Assembly (NCBI RefSeq): GCF_009801115.1
Contig: NZ_VTOL01000024.1
Location: 1 to 64,000 of the forward strand
Origin: Dyadobacter sp. 3J3
GTDB lineage: Bacteria; Bacteroidota; Bacteroidia; Cytophagales; Spirosomataceae
Length of the DNA: 64,000 bases
Direction: 5' to 3'
Made by a program: the position numbers and the translations under genes. The notes beneath the pieces were generated by a model, which was not told the DNA's origin, did not search any database, and was given only the letters and a program-made list of their open reading frames with translations. The first letter of the stretch is position 1, and every line of letters begins with the position of its first letter. Positions 8,897-17,337 of this stretch are shown here, one piece after another.

Positions 8897-8962
8897 CCTT
8901 ATATTTTCATAAGATAAAAGTAGATTTGGTTAAACCTGTTTATTATTTGTTGCTGACTTTTG
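8897..8962 (+). promoter_or_regulatory. Promoter with weaker paired operator, NmrA gene 2
   Basis: At the positions predicted from the other promoters lie CCTTATATTTTCATAA (8897-8912) and AAGTAGATTTGGTTAA (8918-8933), 21 bp apart with 9 of 16 bases identical. GACTTTTG (8955-8962) is the -7-like box. The repeats differ most from the family consensus, and their AT-richness inflates the match, so this is the least certain of the six. Confidence 0.4.
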
Positions 8963-8983
8963 CAGTAAATAAAAACGGAAAAA

Positions 8984-9961
8984 ATGAAAATAATTATCAC
9001 CGGTTCATTAGGGAACGTCAGCAAGCCACTTGCAACAGAATTAGTACAAAATGGGCATACTGTTAGTGTTATCAGTAGTAATCCTGCAAAACAAAAGGAA
9101 ATTGAAGCATTGGGAGCAGAAGCAGCCATTGGTTCAATTGAAGATGTAGCCTTTTTGACGCAAACTTTTGCAGGTGCAGATGTTGTATACTGTATGTTAC
9201 CTCCATTCAAATTCAGAGAAGACCCAAATCTTGACGCAAGAGCTGAGGCTTTTCGACTTGCCACAAATTACACTCAAGCTATAAGGCAGGCAGGCGTCAA
9301 ACGTGTGGTTCATTTGAGCAGTATCGGGGCGCATTTAGAAAAAGGCAATGGGCTTCTTGCATTTCATTTTATTGCCGAAAAAGTATTCAGGGCACTACCT
9401 TCGGATGTTGCCATCACACATATGCGGCCGGTTGGCTTTTACTATAATTTATTCGACTTCATAGAAACCATTAAAGGCGAAGGCTTTCTCGACAGTTTTA
9501 TTGGGAAAATATTGACAATTAAGTACTATGGTTTAGTGGGTTTTATACAAGGTAAAAGAGGACTTATCATGTCAAACTATGGTGCCGGCGACAAAATGCC
9601 CTGGGTTTCCCCAGTTGATATTGCTGCTGCCGTTGCAGAAGAAATTACTAATCCAGTCAAAAATAGAAAAGTGCGCTATGTCGCAAGCGAAGATTTAACT
9701 TGCCGCGAAATTGCAGGTATTTTGGGAAATGCCATTGGAAAACCCTATTTGAAATGGGAAACAATTAGCGACAAACAAATGCTCAGTGCTTTACAGCAAT
9801 ATGGTGTTCCTTTTAGCCTTGCCAAAGACATTACCGAAATGAATGCAAGTATGCACAACGGTTTGATTTTTGAGGATTATTATAAAAACGTTCCAACTTT
9901 GGGAAAAGTAAAACTGAAAGAATTTGCCAAAGAATTCTCGATCAACTACAACAAAAAATAA
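8984..9961 (+). CDS. NmrA-like NAD(P)-binding protein, gene 2
   Basis: A 325-residue NmrA/HSCARG-type atypical SDR, paralogous to the gene at 5404: ITGSLGNVSKPL near the N-terminus, the ISSNPAKQKEIEALGAEAAIGSIED block, VKRVVHLSSIGAH and PWVSPVDIAAAV are shared. It carries an insertion of about 20 residues (FLDSFIGKILTIKYYGLVGFIQG, around residues 165-187) absent from its paralogue. In the glycine-rich loop the last Gly is Ser (GNVSK versus GNIGK), which could weaken or alter cofactor preference. It is followed by a membrane protein gene and then an AraC gene in one apparent operon. Confidence 0.85.
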   Translation: MKIIITGSLGNVSKPLATELVQNGHTVSVISSNPAKQKEIEALGAEAAIGSIEDVAFLTQTFAGADVVYCMLPPFKFREDPNLDARAEAFRLATNYTQAIRQAGVKRVVHLSSIGAHLEKGNGLLAFHFIAEKVFRALPSDVAITHMRPVGFYYNLFDFIETIKGEGFLDSFIGKILTIKYYGLVGFIQGKRGLIMSNYGAGDKMPWVSPVDIAAAVAEEITNPVKNRKVRYVASEDLTCREIAGILGNAIGKPYLKWETISDKQMLSALQQYGVPFSLAKDITEMNASMHNGLIFEDYYKNVPTLGKVKLKEFAKEFSINYNKK

Positions 9962-10004
9962 TTATTTTAAAATTAACCGTAGTATAAAGAGTATAAAACT
10001 TAAA

Positions 10005-10802
10005 ATGACCCTCATCGTGAATGATCTTTTCGCATACTTCAAGGATAAAAATGAGCCTTTATTGCTTTTCACACTGCTCTGCTTTATCGGAGGCTTTATT
10101 TGTTTTATACTAAGCAGATATAGTACCATTCAGGTTATAGGAATGAGTGCCTGGACAAAGCCATTGAAGTTTTTTATTTCTATAGGAATTTTTGCTTTTA
10201 CCATGGCTCTGTATTTGGTTTATTTAGACAATCAACGGCTGGTCAATATTTATTGCCGGAATTTTATGGTGTGTTTTTCCGCTGAGTTGATATTTATTAC
10301 ACTTCAGGCAGCACGTGGCAGAAAATCGCATTACAATACAGAAACGCCAATTGACAGAGTGATTTTTGCATTAATGGGATTGGCTCTCATGGTCATATTG
10401 ATTCATACTATTTTTATTATCACGTTGTTCTTTACTCAAAAACATTTTAATGCCAGTGATGAGATGATTTTAGCAATTCGATTAAGTTTAATAATCACGG
10501 TTTTATTTATGTTGCAGGGTTTCACCATGATAAGCCTTTTTAAACACACCATAGGTGCCGAAGACGGTACACAAGGAATACCCGTTTTAAACTGGAGTAA
10601 AAACTATGGCGATTTAAGAGTGGCTCATTTTCTAGGTATGCACGCATTGCAAGTCATTCCATTTCTTACATTAATTCTGGCAAGCTCTAAAAGAGACGTA
10701 TATATTATAAGTATAATCTATTTTTCATTCGTAATATTTACATTGGTTCAGGCTTATCAGGGAAAATCATTTATTAACCAACAGGCACCATGGAAGGTAT
10801 AA
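10005..10802 (+). CDS. Multi-pass membrane protein in NmrA/AraC module
   Basis: A 265-residue inner-membrane protein with about seven hydrophobic helices. Conserved-looking polar spots are WTKPLKFFISI, LQAARGRKSHYN and GDLRVAHFLGMHALQ. I recognise this pattern from uncharacterised membrane proteins but cannot name a function. The inner ATG at 10005 is preferred because the longer frame from 9924 overlaps the end of the NmrA gene and adds a charged non-membrane leader. Its 3' end overlaps the AraC start by 13 bp, suggesting translational coupling with the regulator. It is the only module here that includes a membrane component. Confidence 0.75.
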   Translation: MTLIVNDLFAYFKDKNEPLLLFTLLCFIGGFICFILSRYSTIQVIGMSAWTKPLKFFISIGIFAFTMALYLVYLDNQRLVNIYCRNFMVCFSAELIFITLQAARGRKSHYNTETPIDRVIFALMGLALMVILIHTIFIITLFFTQKHFNASDEMILAIRLSLIITVLFMLQGFTMISLFKHTIGAEDGTQGIPVLNWSKNYGDLRVAHFLGMHALQVIPFLTLILASSKRDVYIISIIYFSFVIFTLVQAYQGKSFINQQAPWKV

Positions 10803-11710
10803 AACCCTATAGAATTAAGACAATCAGTGAATATAATTCGATTTTAGGAGTCGCTAAACCTGCCCACCCACTGATTAGCCTGATCAATCTGGACAATTTT
10901 AAGCCCGTCAAAAGCAACATAAAAATCAGCGTAGTATTTGATTTTTATGTTATTTCTTTAAAAAGAAAATCTCAAGGTGCTATCAGCTACTTTTATGGGC
11001 AGCAGCCATACGATTTTGACCAGGGAATTCTTTTTTTCATTGCTCCCAATCAGGTTTTTTCGTTTGAAGCGGATGATGACTTTACATCCAGCGGATGGAT
11101 GTTACTCATCCATCCCGATTTTTTGTGGAATACACCATTAGCCAAATCCATCAAACGGTATGAGTATTTCAGCTATTCTGTAAATGAAGCTTTGCATCTT
11201 TCAGAAAAAGAAGAAAACATCATTAATGGAATAATGCAAAATATTGAACTGGAATATCAGGGTAACATTGATGGATTCAGTGAACCACTGATCGTAACAC
11301 AAATTGAAACGTTTTTAATTTATTCTGACCGGTTTTACAATCGTCAATTCATTACCCGAAAAAAGATAAATCATCAAATTCTGAATCGTTTAGAAGATAT
11401 TCTTGATGAGTATCTGAACACTGAGGTTATGCAAGGTAAAAGACTTCCCACAGTAAACGATATTGCTGAAATATTAAATATGTCACCTAATTATTTAAGT
11501 GGATTGCTCAAAGTGCTGACAGGAAAAAGTACACAAGAGCATATACAAGATAAAGTTATCGAGAAAGCAAAAGAGAAACTATCAACCACCAACTTGTCTG
11601 TGAGTGAAATTGCCTACGAGCTGGGTTTTGAATATCCACAGACATTTGGAAACTTATTCAAGAAGAAAACAAACGTTTCACCATTGGAGTTTAGACAATC
11701 ATTTAATTAG
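10790..11710 (+). CDS. AraC-family transcriptional regulator, NmrA module
   Basis: A 306-residue regulator of the local paralogue family. The C-terminal AraC domain spans about residues 205-306, with helix-turn-helix units at IAEILNMSPNYLSGLLKV and VSEIAYELGFEYPQTFGNLF. It groups with the regulator at 17334 by shared features: SGWxLxIHPDFLWNT, AKSIKRYE and LTGKSTQ/LTGQSTQ in place of LTGQNxQ. Its start lies inside the end of the membrane protein gene, so it is probably translated by coupling. Likely target: the NmrA/membrane protein operon it belongs to. Confidence 0.9.
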   Translation: MEGIKPYRIKTISEYNSILGVAKPAHPLISLINLDNFKPVKSNIKISVVFDFYVISLKRKSQGAISYFYGQQPYDFDQGILFFIAPNQVFSFEADDDFTSSGWMLLIHPDFLWNTPLAKSIKRYEYFSYSVNEALHLSEKEENIINGIMQNIELEYQGNIDGFSEPLIVTQIETFLIYSDRFYNRQFITRKKINHQILNRLEDILDEYLNTEVMQGKRLPTVNDIAEILNMSPNYLSGLLKVLTGKSTQEHIQDKVIEKAKEKLSTTNLSVSEIAYELGFEYPQTFGNLFKKKTNVSPLEFRQSFN

Positions 11711-11954
11711 ATTTGCAGACTGGGATATTTGTATAGTCCACTTTTTTAACCATATTACTATTCTGATGATTTCGATTATAGTCAGAATGCTAACCGAGTT
11801 AATGATAACTTTTGGAACTTTTTTTACCGCAAAAGCGTGCGCCGGAAATTAACCATGTCATCATGATTATGTTTAAATTGAAAACGATATCAATTCGGGA
11901 AAAGGTTTATTACAAACAATTTCAAACCAGCCATATTTCCAAAGAATATTCAAT

Positions 11955-13013
11955 ATGAATTCGGTAAAAATAATTTTAGAAGTTAGTGGGATCCTCCTCA
12001 TCATTTTTTCTCTCATTCCCTTGATAAGAAACGATTACTGGATATTTAGAGTCTTTGAATACCCTAGACTTCAGAAGCTTTTCTTAAACCTTGTGGTCAT
12101 TATAGTTTACCTCTCTCTATTTGTTGTAAGATCCCCGTATGAATTTTCATTTCTGGTACTGCTTACAGGCAACATATTGTACCTGATCTATCAGATTTTT
12201 CCGTTTACAATTTTTTCAGAGAAAGCAATACATAATATATCTTCGCGGGATGTTGAAAATCAGATAACAATAATTTCGTCCAATGTTTTTCAGGACAATA
12301 AAAATACAGGCGGATGTTTAAAAATGCTTTATAAGCACGACCCGGATGTTATTCTTCTTTTAGAAACAGATCATTTTTGGTATGAACAGACAAAAGAATT
12401 GCAGGATAAATATCCCTATAAAATCCTTTCTCCTCAGGAAAATACTTATGGCATGCTGCTATATTCTAAACTGGAATTGATCGACCCGCAGATCAGGTTT
12501 CTTGTCGATGATCAGATTCCGTCAATCAAAACCAAAATTAAACTGCCATCCGAAACACAGGTAGTATTTTACTGTGTCCATCCTACACCACCGGTACCAG
12601 GTGAAAATAGTCATTCAACCGAAAGAGACAAGGAGCTGTTGACCGTAGCAAAAGAGATAAAAAAAAATAATAAATCCACTATCGTCGTAGGCGATTTAAA
12701 TGACGTTGCCTGGTCCTATACAACAGCCCTGTTTACAAAAATAAGTGGTCTTCTTGATCCCCGTATTGGCAGGGGTTTTTATAATACTTTCCACGCCAGG
12801 CTGCCTTTTCTGCGATTTCCTTTGGACCACGTTTTTTGTTCGACAGATTTTAAATTAGTAAGACTCGCACGTTTGGAGAATTTTTCTTCGGATCACTTTC
12901 CGATACTTATTTCTCTGCAATATGAACTTGGTGCAAGCGTTGAACAGGACGAGCCCGTTGCAGATGCCGAGGATATTGAAATGGCAGAGGAAAAAATAAA
13001 TAAAGATACCTGA
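11955..13013 (+). CDS. Membrane-anchored endonuclease/exonuclease/phosphatase family protein
   Basis: A 352-residue protein with an N-terminal block of three hydrophobic helices (about residues 5-22, 35-55 and 60-85) and then an EEP-fold catalytic domain. Visible motifs are a Glu in LLLETDHFW, the metal/phosphate loop GDLNDVAWS near residue 246, LDHVFCS and the terminal SSDHFPI. EEP enzymes hydrolyse phosphodiester or phosphomonoester bonds in nucleic acids, lipids or inositol phosphates; the membrane anchor favours an envelope-facing substrate, but that is inference. It stands alone between the fourth AraC gene and a convergent amidohydrolase gene, with an acidic C-terminal tail. Confidence 0.85.
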   Translation: MNSVKIILEVSGILLIIFSLIPLIRNDYWIFRVFEYPRLQKLFLNLVVIIVYLSLFVVRSPYEFSFLVLLTGNILYLIYQIFPFTIFSEKAIHNISSRDVENQITIISSNVFQDNKNTGGCLKMLYKHDPDVILLLETDHFWYEQTKELQDKYPYKILSPQENTYGMLLYSKLELIDPQIRFLVDDQIPSIKTKIKLPSETQVVFYCVHPTPPVPGENSHSTERDKELLTVAKEIKKNNKSTIVVGDLNDVAWSYTTALFTKISGLLDPRIGRGFYNTFHARLPFLRFPLDHVFCSTDFKLVRLARLENFSSDHFPILISLQYELGASVEQDEPVADAEDIEMAEEKINKDT

Positions 13014-13106
13014 TTCACTGTGTACCATTCATTCCATAGCATTAGATACAGGCTTACGATCTACTGACGTTGCGTCAAAACTGTTTTTTACCAAAGGATT
13101 AAAGTA

Positions 13107-14390
13107 TCACTTGTGATTTTTTTGATAAACAGTATGGCCACCTTTCATCACCATTTTTACATCCAAAAGGGCCTTTGGGAAATCCTTTTCCATATCACCG
13201 TTAAAAAATGTCAGGTCGGCCCGCATTCCTTTTCTTATTTCACCGGTATGGTCAGCAATGCCAAGAGCCTTGGCTGCATTGAAAGTAGCATATCTAAGTA
13301 ATTCATTTGCAGGAATTCCGGCCTCGTAGTAGGAAAGCAGTACGTCAACTGCACCCCTGCCACGCCCAACTTTTAGATCAAGATAAAAATCGGATCCTGC
13401 AACAATGGTTACACCCTGGTCGACTGCACGTCTCAGCCGGTCATGTACCCCCTTCAAAAAGTCAGTCGCGTAGTCATCTGCTTCTTTGCCAGTCATACCT
13501 ACGCCGGCTACCAAAATCATGGCCAAGTCACGAGATACGTCAGTTGGTACCAGATAAGTTCCACGCTGCTTCATCAGAATTAAGGTGGTATCTGATAGGC
13601 TATAGCCATGTTCAATCCCATTTACACCGGCTAGTACAGCATCCCGTGCAGCTTTATCAAATGTTGCGTGCGCCGTGACCGACAGTCCGTTTTCATGAGC
13701 AGTTTGTGTGATAGCGGAGATTTCTTCTGGCGCCAAAACCCTGTTGTCTGTATTTATACAAACTTTAATCACGTTTACGCCATGTTTGATATGATCAAGA
13801 ACGGCAGCCCGGGCATCCTCAGCTCCACGTATTTCTCTGTATTCCTGAGTAATCAGAAAACTATCAGCAGGAGCCAGCTTGCCAAACTGGCCACCTGGCG
13901 GGCTCAATATAGGTCCCGAACCAAACAGTGTTAGCGAGCCATCTTTTTTTTCTGCCAGTTGTTTTTGTAGTGCTATATCCAGAAACTGACCAGAATTTCC
14001 CAAGTCACGTGCTGTGGTTATACCCGAATTCAAAAGTTCCCCGGCAAAAGTTACGCCACGTTTTATCCGCTCGTCAGCAGGCATTTTCGATGCTTGTTCA
14101 AATCCATTCTTATCTTGCTTTTGATGAAATAGCAGATGGGTATGCATGTCGATAAGGCCTGGCGTAACCGTACAATTACTTAAATCGATTGTTTTTATAC
14201 CTGTCGGCTTTTTAAGTCGTGAACCAACATGCTCAATAACTCCATCAACAACCAGAATTTGCTGGTTTTTTAAGAAAGTCTTTTTTTGAACGTCATAAAG
14301 CTTGCCAACTTTTATTAAATATCCTTTGGAATTCTGCCCTGAAACAATTGTAGAAATAAAGAATAGCGCAAAAGAAATTATTAATCGCAT
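13107..14390 (-). CDS. Secreted amidohydrolase (imidazolonepropionase-like)
   Basis: A 427-residue metal-dependent amidohydrolase with an N-terminal signal peptide (about residues 1-18, ending SGQ). Metal ligands fit the family: His83 and His85 in DMHTHLLF, probable carboxylated Lys209 in NVIKVCI, His241 in VTAHATF, His261 in GIEHGYS and Asp334 in AGSDFY. Periplasmic members in Bacteroidota often act as Xaa-Pro or other dipeptidases or on cyclic amides; the substrate is not evident. It converges with the EEP gene and stands alone. Confidence 0.88.
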   Translation of the reverse strand: MRLIISFALFFISTIVSGQNSKGYLIKVGKLYDVQKKTFLKNQQILVVDGVIEHVGSRLKKPTGIKTIDLSNCTVTPGLIDMHTHLLFHQKQDKNGFEQASKMPADERIKRGVTFAGELLNSGITTARDLGNSGQFLDIALQKQLAEKKDGSLTLFGSGPILSPPGGQFGKLAPADSFLITQEYREIRGAEDARAAVLDHIKHGVNVIKVCINTDNRVLAPEEISAITQTAHENGLSVTAHATFDKAARDAVLAGVNGIEHGYSLSDTTLILMKQRGTYLVPTDVSRDLAMILVAGVGMTGKEADDYATDFLKGVHDRLRRAVDQGVTIVAGSDFYLDLKVGRGRGAVDVLLSYYEAGIPANELLRYATFNAAKALGIADHTGEIRKGMRADLTFFNGDMEKDFPKALLDVKMVMKGGHTVYQKNHK

Positions 14391-14599
14391 GGCAAAAAAA
14401 GGTGAATTACTGGTAGTAAAGAATTTTCGAAACTGGCAACGCCTCTCAGTAATGTCACTTACTCCCGAACAGGCTAAAAGATCTTTTATTCCCTGACTTT
14501 TTTCTGCAATTCCCTTATTTTCGGACCTCCAACAGTAGTATCACAAAAACTTACACCACTAATTTACTCTCAGAAAAAACGATGACCGTGTTGAAGGAA

Positions 14600-15478
14600 T
14601 TATTTTTTAACCAGAGATAGTACTTTTTTGAAACTTATGACCATCAAAAAAGCAATCAAGCCCACAATCAAACCGAGCGCCAAGTCCTTTATTGTTGAAG
14701 GGAGCTTTGGGAAAAGTTCGTGAAGGTAATGGATGTTGTGTACAAAAATTCCACCTGAAACCAAAAGTAAAGCAACGGTACCAACAGCACCTAAAACCTT
14801 GATGATAACAGGCAGCGCATTGACAAGCAAGTGTCCCAATTTTGAAAAGAAACCTTTGTCTTTTGATTTTTTAATCAGTTTATAACCGGCATCATCGGTC
14901 CTTACAATAAGCGCAACGATACCATAAACGCCAACCGTTGCCAGAAAAGCAACCACGGAAACCGTTAATATCTGTATGGTTAAAGTATCATCCAAAACAC
15001 TGCCCAAGGCAATAATGACAATCTCTATTGACAGTATAAAGTCGGTCGTTACCGCAGATTTTATTTTCGCCTTTTCATTATCAGCATTTAAAGCATCACT
15101 TTTCGGTGTGTTATCCGGAATTACGGCATGTCCTTTTTCGGCCGCATGAAAGAAGTATTCTATTATTTTTTCAACGCCTTCGTAAGCCAGATAAATTCCT
15201 CCTAAAAGTAAAATATAGGTGATAGCTACTGGAAAAAATACATTCAGCAGTAAAGCTATGGGGACAATGATAAGTTTGTTAATCAGGGATCCTTTGGTGA
15301 TGGCCCATAATACCGGCAATTCCCTTTCTGACAAAAAACCTGTTGCTTTCTCCGCATTTACTGCCAGATCATCACCCAGGATACCCGCGGTTTTTTGCGT
15401 TGCCACTTTTGTTGCCAACGCAACATCATCCATTAAAAATGCTATATCATCTAAAATCGCAAAAAATCCTGATGCCAT
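14600..15478 (-). CDS. DUF808 (YedI-like) membrane protein
   Basis: A 292-residue polytopic inner-membrane protein matching the DUF808/YedI family. It has the conserved N-terminus with FAILDDIAFLMDDVA, and the sequence KATGFLSERELPVLWAITKGSL around residues 43-64, followed by six or so helices. Function is unknown for the family. It is a single gene transcribed away from the quinone reductase module. Confidence 0.88.
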   Translation of the reverse strand: MASGFFAILDDIAFLMDDVALATKVATQKTAGILGDDLAVNAEKATGFLSERELPVLWAITKGSLINKLIIVPIALLLNVFFPVAITYILLLGGIYLAYEGVEKIIEYFFHAAEKGHAVIPDNTPKSDALNADNEKAKIKSAVTTDFILSIEIVIIALGSVLDDTLTIQILTVSVVAFLATVGVYGIVALIVRTDDAGYKLIKKSKDKGFFSKLGHLLVNALPVIIKVLGAVGTVALLLVSGGIFVHNIHYLHELFPKLPSTIKDLALGLIVGLIAFLMVISFKKVLSLVKK

Positions 15479-15826
15479 ATTTTTATTTTACTTGTAAGAA
15501 AATTTTCTGGAATTTGGTCCAAACAAGGTGAGCTAACATTAATCGCATGCCAGGTTTGAATACGAAGGTAATAAATGGATAGTATACAAATTAACGAAAA
15601 CAGAAGATTCATCATGATTTTGTACAAAACTGCTATCCGGGGTTTGATTTAAGATGGTCTAATTTTTAAATTTCTATTTGAAAATCTAAAAAAAGCATGG
15701 ATTAGTTGGATAGACTTGTACGGCGTTTGACAAAGTGCCTGCGTAAAGCTTATCACAACATATACGTTGTTGAAAAATGAAAGGATGATTCGACAATAGT
15801 TGTCTCAGAAATAACTACGACTATTA
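15479..15826. other. Gene-free spacer
   Basis: About 350 bp of AT-rich sequence without a supportable gene or clear repeat. It contains the promoter region of the leftward DUF808 gene and borders the decayed aldo/keto reductase. Confidence 0.4.
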
Positions 15827-16195
15827 CATTAACCTAAAAAAATCAGCTCCTCTTTTGAAAGTAAAATGTCAGCTGCTTTAATATTTTCTTACAAATGTTC
15901 AATGGATGTTGTTCCTGGAATTGGCAATATGCATTCGGATTGATGAAGCAGCCATGCAATATTGAGCTGAGCAACGGTGATTCCTTTGGCCTCTGCGAGC
16001 TCATTCATTTTGTCCTGTCCGGTTGGCAAAGACGTTGAAGTGAAAAGAAAGGAATAAAGGCGATATGATATTTTTCGAACAAAGGAAGTAATTCGCCACC
16101 TTGAAATCCGTAAAGACTGTTTGGATCAGTAACCCGCTGGGTATAACTATACATATTCTCTACACTGGCAATTTTACCCATGTCTTTCATCATTT
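15827..16195 (-). pseudogene. Decayed aldo/keto reductase, C-terminal remnant
   Basis: Reading leftward, the sequence encodes KIASVENMYSYTQR, then LLPLFEKYHIAFIPFFSLQ, typical of the middle of an aldo/keto reductase. The frame then shifts near 16035-16045 and continues as QDKMNELAEAKGITVAQL and IAWLLHQSECILPIPGTTS. A stop codon interrupts EHL-stop-ENIKAADILLSKEEL just before the end. The first 200 or so residues, including the catalytic tetrad, are missing. It is therefore a dead gene with at least one frameshift and one nonsense codon. It lies head-to-head with the MDR gene in the oxidoreductase array and suggests that modules have been lost as well as gained. Confidence 0.8.
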
Positions 16196-16267
16196 TTACT
16201 GTTGTAAAAGTAAATAGTAAGGTCAAGACAAAATTGTGAAGAGTCAAGTAGTTGATTTAATTCATTT

Positions 16268-16333
16268 TCGGCATTCCGGCTAAAACAAAACGCCTTTCGA
16301 CTAAATCTGTTTTTGGGCAAGTAATGACCTTTG
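16268..16333 (+). promoter_or_regulatory. Promoter with paired AraC-type operator, MDR module
   Basis: TCGGCATTCCGGCTAA (16268-16283) and AACGCCTTTCGACTAA (16289-16304) are direct repeats 21 bp apart with 10 of 16 bases identical. GACCTTTG (16326-16333) starts 37 bp after the start of the nearer repeat and 37 bp before the start codon. The layout is the same as at the other five oxidoreductase promoters, but the repeat sequence has its own flavour (CTAAA ends rather than CTAC). Confidence 0.6.
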
Positions 16334-16362
16334 TATCAACAAAAACAGAAAAATAATTTACT

Positions 16363-17337
16363 ATGAAAGCGATAAGAATTCATGAATTTGGCGGCACGGA
16401 AGTACTGAAATTAGAGGATACTGAACGCCCGGTTCCTGCAAAAGATGAGGTTTTAGTAAAAGTATTTGCCAGCGGAATAAATCCTGCCGACTGGGTAATC
16501 CGAGAAGGTGGAAATGATTTTTTAAAGCCGTTATTGAGGTTGCCTTTGACATTAGGTTGGGATGCCGCCGGCATTGTGGAAGAAACAGGCAGCGAGGTGA
16601 CTGGTCTTAATATAGGAGATGAAGTATACGGAGCTCCCAACTTTCCGGGTGACGGAAGTTATGCCGAATATTGTGTAGGGAAAGCCAGTCAGTTTGCTTT
16701 AAAACCTAAAAATATTAGCTTCAACGAAGCTTCTGGTGTGCCTTTGGCGGGCCTTACTGCCTGGACTGGTATTTTTGAATTTGGGAAATTACAGGCTGGT
16801 CAGCGTATCCTCATCCATGGTGCATCCGGTGGGGTTGGCAGCCTTGCGGTTCAGTTTGCAAAAGCGAAAGGTGCATATGTCATTGGAGTTGCTTCAATTC
16901 AGAATCTTGATTATATCCGGCAACTTGGTGCGGATGAGGTTATCGATTATAAAAATCAAAAGTTTGAGGATCTGATTCACGATATTGACGTTGTATTTGA
17001 CGCGGCACCACATCGGGACAATAATGAGCGGCTCAGATCTGTTAAAGTTTTGAAGGAAGGCGGTATATTGGTAAGCGTAAATGTTGACTTTCCGTTTAAT
17101 GATGAAGTTACACAAGCACTGGAAAAAATAAATGCGAAAGGTGAATTGATAGCTGTACAGGTTAGGGGAGAGTGGTTACAGGAAATGGCGCAGTTGATTG
17201 AGGAGGGCAAAGTAAAGGTTTTTGTGAGTAAAGTTTATCCGATGGAGCAAGTGGCCGAAGCGCATCGTGAAAGTGAAACCTGGCATGTGCGCGGTAAATT
17301 GATATTGGAAATAAGAAAAGAAAGTAACCGGATATGA
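16363..17337 (+). CDS. Zinc-independent MDR oxidoreductase (quinone reductase-like)
   Basis: A 324-residue medium-chain dehydrogenase/reductase. The N-terminal GroES-like domain has MKAIRIHEFGGTEVL and NPADWVIREG; the Rossmann domain has ILIHGASGGVGSLAVQFA near residues 148-165. The Cys/His zinc ligands of alcohol dehydrogenases are absent, placing it with NADPH:quinone oxidoreductase/zeta-crystallin-like enzymes that reduce quinones or enals. Its stop overlaps the AraC start by 4 bp (ATGA), so the two are translationally coupled. Confidence 0.9.
   Translation: MKAIRIHEFGGTEVLKLEDTERPVPAKDEVLVKVFASGINPADWVIREGGNDFLKPLLRLPLTLGWDAAGIVEETGSEVTGLNIGDEVYGAPNFPGDGSYAEYCVGKASQFALKPKNISFNEASGVPLAGLTAWTGIFEFGKLQAGQRILIHGASGGVGSLAVQFAKAKGAYVIGVASIQNLDYIRQLGADEVIDYKNQKFEDLIHDIDVVFDAAPHRDNNERLRSVKVLKEGGILVSVNVDFPFNDEVTQALEKINAKGELIAVQVRGEWLQEMAQLIEEGKVKVFVSKVYPMEQVAEAHRESETWHVRGKLILEIRKESNRI

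Noticed and set aside
13107..14496. Several plus-strand open frames opposite the amidohydrolase gene
   Set aside because: They are antisense shadows of the well-supported leftward gene and show no protein features.
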